Positions 57,647 through 64,000 of a stretch of 64,000 bases of DNA are shown in pieces. The number at the start of each line of letters is the position of its first letter. Positions within the stretch are counted from its first letter, which is position 1. Source of the stretch: Rhizobium indicum (lineage in GTDB: Bacteria; Pseudomonadota; Alphaproteobacteria; Rhizobiales; Rhizobiaceae); assembly GCF_005862305.2 (NCBI RefSeq), contig NZ_CP054021.1, positions 1,488,001-1,552,000 on the forward strand, in the 5' to 3' direction. The translations under genes and the position numbers were made by a program. Below the pieces are notes generated by a model, which was not told the DNA's origin, searched no databases, and saw only the letters and a program-made list of their open reading frames with translations.

Positions 57647-58025
57647 AGAGCATGATGCCGAAAAGTGTGAAGCGGTTTTCGGACGACATCATGCTTCTAT
57701 TCTTTGATTTAGATCCGGATTCAGATTTAGAGCCTTTCCGGGTTAGATTGCAGCATTCTGTTGGCTCAAACGGAGTCGGATGGTCGACCGGCCGGCGCGT
57801 GTCGTAGCCCGGCTCTACGGCCAAGCCGGCCGGTCGATCAGCCGGCCCGTTTCAGCCAACCCGAAGGGCCGGGCATCTTTCCGCCAGGATCAAAGGCGAT
57901 CGGCTCGGACGTACCTAGGGGTATGCCCGTCGCCAATCGCCTTTGCCCTGACGAAAACCTGCTCCGGCAGAATGCTGCAATCTAACCCGGAAAGGCTCTA
58001 GGCCGGCCCGGCCTAAAATCATCCG
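57647..58025 (+). repeat. RIME-like repeat R4 interrupted by a MITE
   Basis: AGAGCATGATGCCGAAAAGTG to CATCATGCTTCTATTC and GATTCAGATTTA lie left of the MITE; TAGGCCGGCCCGGCCTAAAATC right of it. Compared with 30079-30192 the MITE splits the second hairpin at a TA. The left end overlaps no gene. Confidence 0.85.
57730..57998. mobile_element. MITE copy B (269 bp, TA target duplication visible)
   Basis: Nearly identical to 8315-8582, with the same GAGCCTTTCCGGGTTAGATT ends. TA occurs at 57728-57729 and 57999-58000, while the empty R4 copy at 30079-30192 has a single TA at that point. No coding capacity. Confidence 0.9.
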
Positions 58026-58192
58026 GATCTGGGGCAAGATTCGGCTAAATTGAAACTATTGTCTGAGGCAATGCGTTGGAATCCACGGCGAAGGCCATGA
58101 CGAAACGGCGGTTGCTTCATAAGCCCTTGCTGATATGTCAAAAAAAGGCCATTCTGCCGCGGTTTCATCTCCAGATGCAGAGGAGAGACGGG

Positions 58193-58585
58193 ATGATTTC
58201 ACCCGAGATTGCAGCAAGACCGCAGGCGTCTGCGCTTGGCGGGATCGACCACCAGTCCGAGCCGATGCTGCCGATGGAGCTGCTTGAGCTCGAGCTTTCG
58301 CTCGAAGGTTATGCCGGCGGCGATGCCGGCTTCTGCGAGGCGGTGCGCCAGGCGGCGGCACGCTCCGGCGGCGAACTGCTGTTCGACCTGCCGGCCGGCG
58401 GCCTCATCGACGATTGCCGTCGCATCGCCGTGCTGCGCATTCCTAAAGATGGCCAGGAGATGCGCGTCGTGTTGGCGCTGCTCGACGGTAACGGCACAGA
58501 GATCCGCATGCAGGCGCCGGACGAAGAGACCGCGCCCTTGTTGCGTTTCGCCGATGCCTTCATCGAATTGCTGGAGCGGATCTAG
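58193..58585 (+). CDS. Conserved hypothetical protein
   Basis: A 130-residue acidic protein: 'LPMELLELELSLEGYAGGDAGFCEAVRQAAARSGGELLFDLPAGGLIDDCRRIAVLRIPKDGQEMRVVLALLDGNGTEIRMQAPDEETAPLLRFADAFIELL'. Predicted alpha/beta, soluble. No domain known to me. AGGAG lies 9 bases before ATG 58193. It is found with typical core-genome codon usage, so it is probably real. Converges with 58601-58846. Confidence 0.55.
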   Translation: MISPEIAARPQASALGGIDHQSEPMLPMELLELELSLEGYAGGDAGFCEAVRQAAARSGGELLFDLPAGGLIDDCRRIAVLRIPKDGQEMRVVLALLDGNGTEIRMQAPDEETAPLLRFADAFIELLERI

Positions 58586-58600
58586 TTCTAGATAATGATG

Positions 58601-58846
58601 TCAGCGGCGCTCGGCCGCAGCTTCCGCAACGCTGCGGAACGGGAACTTGCGCCCGCATTCGCATTTGATGACGAAATTTTCCTGGTGGTTCGAAGGCCGC
58701 TGCACGCCAAAGCCGCGCGGCAGCTGATCGACCTTGAAATCCGGGTGCTTGCGCTTGGGATCATCGACTTCCGAGGCTTCGGCAAAGCCCTCATTGCCGC
58801 ATTGCGGACAGTTCAGTTTTTTCGAAAATCGATCGCGAAGGGCCAT
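58601..58846 (-). CDS. Small zinc-ribbon-like protein
   Basis: An 81-residue protein starting MALRDRFSKKLNCPQCGNEG. Cysteines in CPQCG and, about 45 residues later, CECG form a C-x2-C...C-x-C zinc-ribbon-like pair around 'DDPKRKHPDFKVDQLPRGFGVQRPSNHQENFVIK'. Similar short proteins are common in Rhizobiales without assigned function. ATG 58846 is preferred over 58876. Cytosolic. Confidence 0.65.
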   Translation of the reverse strand: MALRDRFSKKLNCPQCGNEGFAEASEVDDPKRKHPDFKVDQLPRGFGVQRPSNHQENFVIKCECGRKFPFRSVAEAAAERR

Positions 58847-58969
58847 GCTCGTTCCAGTTTTGCAAGCTTTCCTCATACATAGGAATGGCCCTCATGCATA
58901 GAAAGGTTGGCAAGCGAAAGTGGAACCAAGTGCCAAGCCTGCCGTTCCTTTTTCGAAAAGGAGGCGATC

Positions 58970-59167
58970 ATGCCCAACAGAGACCCGATCCCGACACCCA
59001 ATGCCGATACCCCGCGCGGCCCGACGCCGACCCCCGGCATTCCCGACCCGATCCAGCAAAAACCGCCACTGACACCGGCGCAGGACCCGGGCGACACGAA
59101 GAATCCTCAGGATCCGCCGCTCAACCCGGCGCTGCTGCCGATTGGGGATCCGGCTGGGGCGGCGTGA
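58970..59167 (+). CDS. Small proline-rich protein
   Basis: A 65-residue protein starting MPNRDPIPTPNADTPRGPTP; about one third is proline and threonine, so it is probably unstructured. AGGAGG lies 6 bases before ATG 58970. No homologous domain. It may be a real stress-type small protein; function unknown. Confidence 0.5.
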   Translation: MPNRDPIPTPNADTPRGPTPTPGIPDPIQQKPPLTPAQDPGDTKNPQDPPLNPALLPIGDPAGAA

Positions 59168-59195
59168 AGTCCGGTTGACGGTAGTGGTTCGGCTG

Positions 59196-59402
59196 CCTCT
59201 CGGCCAATCTCCCTCCTTGTGGGGGAGATGTCCGGCAGGACAGAGGGGGGTGCTCCTCGCCGCTACGCCGCACAAAAAACGGCGCGCGGCTGTCGCCGTC
59301 GTCTAGGTCTGCTCAGAGCGGGTAACAGCTCGGTGCGCTCCGAGGGCGTGGGAACCCCCCTCTGCCCTGCCGGGCATCTCCCCCACAAGGAGGGAGATCG
59401 GC
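59196..59402. repeat. Inverted repeat R2 (variant)
   Basis: Arms CCAATCTCCCTCCTTGTGGG and CCCACAAGGAGGGAGATCGG with GGGGGAGATG/CATCTCCCCC pair over about 110 bases of different middle sequence than the copies at 40473 and 56278. Lies between the proline-rich and lipoprotein genes. Confidence 0.7.
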
Positions 59403-59541
59403 AGACGGCCAACGCTTCCCAAACCAAAGGGGCGCTTCCCCCGCGGCAGCCGCCGGATAACCGGAAGTTGCGAGAGCAATAGCTTGACGCCCTCGCCCGA
59501 ATGGCCTTTCCTCTGAGAAAAGCATTCCAAGGACCAAACCA

Positions 59542-59820
59542 ATGCGCATTCGTCTTCTCATCACCGTCATGGCCACCATCGTCGCCGGGCTTTCGGCCTG
59601 CCAGACGATGACGCCGGAGGAGCGGCGGGCGGCGGATGAGCAGCGGTGCATGAGCTATGGCTTCCGGCGCGGCACGGATGGGTTTGCCACCTGCCTGCAG
59701 CGCATCGATCTCGACCGGCGCGCCGAATCACGGGCGCAGAGTGCTGAGATGATGAACCGCATGGCCTGGGATCTGAACGGGCCTTATATCTACCGCGATC
59801 GTTGGCGGTATCGTTACTGA
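59542..59820 (+). CDS. Small exported (lipo)protein
   Basis: A 92-residue protein. MRIRLLITVMATIVAGLSAC has a lipobox-like L-S-A-C, so it is likely a lipoprotein. Mature part: 'QTMTPEERRAADEQRCMSYGFRRGTDGFATCLQRIDLDRRAESRAQSAEMMNRM', with a conserved C-x-x-Y-G-F-x-x-G-T-x-x-F-A-x-C segment seen in small rhizobial lipoproteins. Function unknown. It converges with ppdK. Confidence 0.82.
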   Translation: MRIRLLITVMATIVAGLSACQTMTPEERRAADEQRCMSYGFRRGTDGFATCLQRIDLDRRAESRAQSAEMMNRMAWDLNGPYIYRDRWRYRY

Positions 59821-59857
59821 GTGCCCAGGGCGCCCTGCCCCAGGCTCCGCCGATATT

Positions 59858-62566
<2,709 letters not shown>

Positions 62567-62585
62567 CTTCCCCCCAACACCACAA

Positions 62586-62765
62586 AGGGATCAGCTTAAT
62601 CCCTCAGACTGCCGACAACGCTGCGAACTCCTCTTTCGTCATGCTCGGGCTTGTCCCGAGTATCTGCTACCGGTTGATGCGCAGCAGATCCTCGGCACAA
62701 GGCCGAGGATGACGCCGAGTAGAGAGCGACGTCTGTCAACAAACTTAGGGATTAGCTTAATCCCT
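62586..62765. repeat. Duplicated GGGAT(T/C)AGCTTAATCCC hairpin flanking an R1-like unit
   Basis: GGGATCAGCTTAATCCC (62587-62603 region) and GGGATTAGCTTAATCCC (62747-62763) bracket a REP-like unit with CTCGGGCTTGTCCCGAG and CCTCGGCACAAGGCCGAGG hairpins. The direct pair may mark an insertion. Confidence 0.6.
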
Positions 62766-62883
62766 TGGAGTTGAAATGAAAATCGACAAATGCGGCAAAA
62801 TGTTGCGTTGCACAATAAATCTTGTGGCAGCTGGCGGTCAAAACGTTTGAAACATGGCTGACATGAAAAAAGGCACAAAAAAA

Positions 62884-62916
62884 GCTTTGCGGGACTGCAA
62901 CAATGTCCCGCAAAGC
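62884..62916 (-). terminator. Strong Rho-independent terminator on the minus strand
   Basis: GCTTTGCGGGAC (62884-62895) pairs perfectly with GTCCCGCAAAGC (62905-62916), 9-base loop; on the minus strand a run of seven T and a second T run follow. No recognised minus-strand gene ends just upstream (smc ends at 63601), so it may end an RNA gene. Confidence 0.8.
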
Positions 62917-63160
62917 CTTGTTTCCGTCCAGCCAGGAAAACCGGACGGGGGGTCCCTCAACCCAGGAACGATTCAGCTTTTTCTCAAAACAGAACCGTAC
63001 TGACCTTCGTTCTACGCAATTCCTGGAAAATAGATCGCTACTTCCCTGGATTTGCTCCAACGGTTTCCGGTTCTTGCCCTCGCCCGGAAAACCGCACGCA
63101 AATTCGACAATACGCAGCGTTTGCTCACCCGCTTTTTCAGCAGAGTAATTAGGTTGCGTT
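62917..63160 (-). ncRNA. Candidate small RNA before the terminator
   Basis: On the minus strand this stretch contains a hairpin TTTCCGG/CCGGAAA (63084-63090 with 63064-63070), a second CCGTCC/GGACGG (62943-62948 with 62924-62929) and then the terminator at 62884. It has no protein-coding support. The promoter is not clear, so the 5' end is uncertain. Confidence 0.4.
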
Positions 63161-63378
63161 GAAACAACTTCTAATGCAAGTCAGCGAAAAGAGCATCACC
63201 CAAATGGGGTACAAGCGACAAGAGAGCCGACCTTTTTTGGTGTTTATTGCTCGGCCCTTGATTTTACGCAATTTATGGACGCAAAACCGCGCCGCACCTT
63301 TGCTGAAATTGCGTCTGCGCTCGGCGTCTAAATGAATGCTCGGGTCAAGCCCACTGTTGTCCAGTTGGCGTTAACGAC

Positions 63379-63522
63379 TGCCCCTCACCCTAACCCTCTC
63401 CCCGTTCTGACGGGGAGAGGGAACGTGCCATGCGAGACATCGGCGGGGAAAGGAGAGGCTGCGGCATATCCCCTTCGCCCCGTTTACGGGGAGAAGGTGG
63501 CGGCAGCCGGATGAGGGGCTGC
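63379..63522 (+). repeat. Complete intergenic repeat R3
   Basis: GCCCCTCACCCTAACCCTCT, the CTCCCCGTT-ACGGGGAG hairpin, the middle with GAGGCTGCGGCATATCCCCT, the CCCCGTTTACGGGG hairpin and the end GGCAGCCGGATGAGGGGC. Relatives at 56122, 40357 (half) and 21985 (reverse). Confidence 0.75.
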
Positions 63523-63600
63523 TCTCGCCCATCCCCTGGGCCGGCATGTCGCGTGACAATCCGCCCTGCCCCGACGCAGAAAACGCGTTCGTCGAAAACC

Positions 63601-64000
63601 TCAGGCAATCTCGCGCAGGCGCTCGGCCATTTGCAGGTCGACAGAGACGAGCTGGGAGACGCCCTGCTCGGCCATGGTGACGCCGAAGAGGCGGTTCATG
63701 CGGGCCATGGTGATCGGATTGTGGGTGATGATGACGAAGCGGGTTTCGGTGGAGGCCGCCATTTCGTCCATCAGGTTGCAGTAGCGCTCGACATTGTGGT
63801 CATCGAGCGGCGCGTCCACTTCGTCGAGCACGCAGATCGGCGCTGGATTGGTGAGGAAGACGGCAAAGATCAGCGCCATCGCCGTCAGCGCCTGTTCGCC
63901 GCCGGATAGCAGCGTCATGGTCTGCGGCTTCTTGCCGGGCGGACGGGCGAGGATTTCGAGGCCGGCTTCGAGCGGATCGTCGGATTCGATCAGCTGCAGT
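63601..64000 (-). CDS. smc: Chromosome segregation protein SMC, C-terminal part (cut by window edge)
   Basis: The visible 132 residues hold the SMC C-terminal ATPase half: signature '[21 protein letters not shown]', Walker B '[21 protein letters not shown]', and '[35 protein letters not shown]'. Before it comes '[17 protein letters not shown]'. The frame is open to the right edge, so the start lies outside. SMC organises and segregates chromosomes as a dimer. Stop at 63601. Confidence 0.97.
   Translation of the reverse strand, partial: LQLIESDDPLEAGLEILARPPGKKPQTMTLLSGGEQALTAMALIFAVFLTNPAPICVLDEVDAPLDDHNVERYCNLMDEMAASTETRFVIITHNPITMARMNRLFGVTMAEQGVSQLVSVDLQMAERLREIA

Noticed and set aside
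62752..63148. Frames on both strands between ppdK and smc
   Set aside because: They run through hairpins and the terminator; an RNA gene explains the structure better.

Overview
The window looks like a chromosomal segment of a fast-growing Rhizobium (R. leguminosarum/etli type). This rests on GC-rich coding sequence, ppdK followed by smc at the right end, a fused MFS/PlsC/acyl-ACP synthetase (Aas), GGAAC-type general-stress promoters, and many palindromic intergenic repeats of the RIME/REP kind. The assignment comes from gene content and is an inference.

Left part (1-30 kb): stress and accessory genes with many short transcription units. They include two pyridoxamine-phosphate-oxidase-like genes plus a duplicated fragment of the first, a BON protein, a GlsB/YeaQ membrane protein, a lone ClpP, an ArsR-SRPBCC pair with an ATGA overlap, and a TetR/RidA divergent pair with three palindromic operators. 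A small exported protein and a YflT-like stress protein form an operon behind a GGAAC-type promoter. Next come a Tat-exported ferritin-like protein, an ECF sigma factor, an HWE/HisKA_2 kinase with a single-domain receiver, an OmpR-type two-component pair, a cyclase-TPR protein, an NfeD-slipin operon, a methyltransferase, a winged-helix-TPR regulator and a carboxylesterase.

Middle (30.8-39.6 kb): a decayed phage-like island. A CI/S24-type repressor (33784-34431) faces a leftward operon of small, translationally coupled genes (Zn-finger, HTH, GcrA-like, LuxR-type HTH). Three GGTA-N7-TACC-type operators lie between the divergent genes and two more lie at 35.63-35.68 kb before a second small operon. 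A Phd-VapC toxin-antitoxin pair sits at its right. Just beyond is a damaged copy of the 3' part of the tRNA-Pro(CGG) gene found at 39.6 kb, probably an old attachment site.

Right part (39.9-64 kb): Aas, YiaA and PspA with a divergent TetR and three TGAACG-NN-GTTCA-type operators. A visibly more AT-rich accessory block (46.3-52.4 kb) follows. It holds an FRG-domain protein overlapping a DUF262 (ParB-like) protein, an SDR flanked by a frameshifted copy of the TetR 3' end, a membrane-anchored coiled-coil protein, and an XRE-ImmA/IrrE peptidase coupled to a DUF4411 PIN-like protein. The FRG-DUF262 and ImmA-DUF4411 pairs are the best candidates for undescribed defence or toxin-type systems. After tRNA-Gln come an MBL-DCC-saccharopine-dehydrogenase-like operon, DUF1499, small proteins, ppdK and the C-terminal end of smc.

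Repeats give the clearest history. A 268-269 bp MITE with about 32 bp terminal inverted repeats occurs twice. One copy sits inside a RIME-like palindrome whose uninterrupted paralogue is also in the window, which exposes a TA target duplication. A 35 bp palindromic segment is nested in two different larger repeats. Strongly structured DNA with a clear terminator between ppdK and smc may encode a small RNA on the minus strand.
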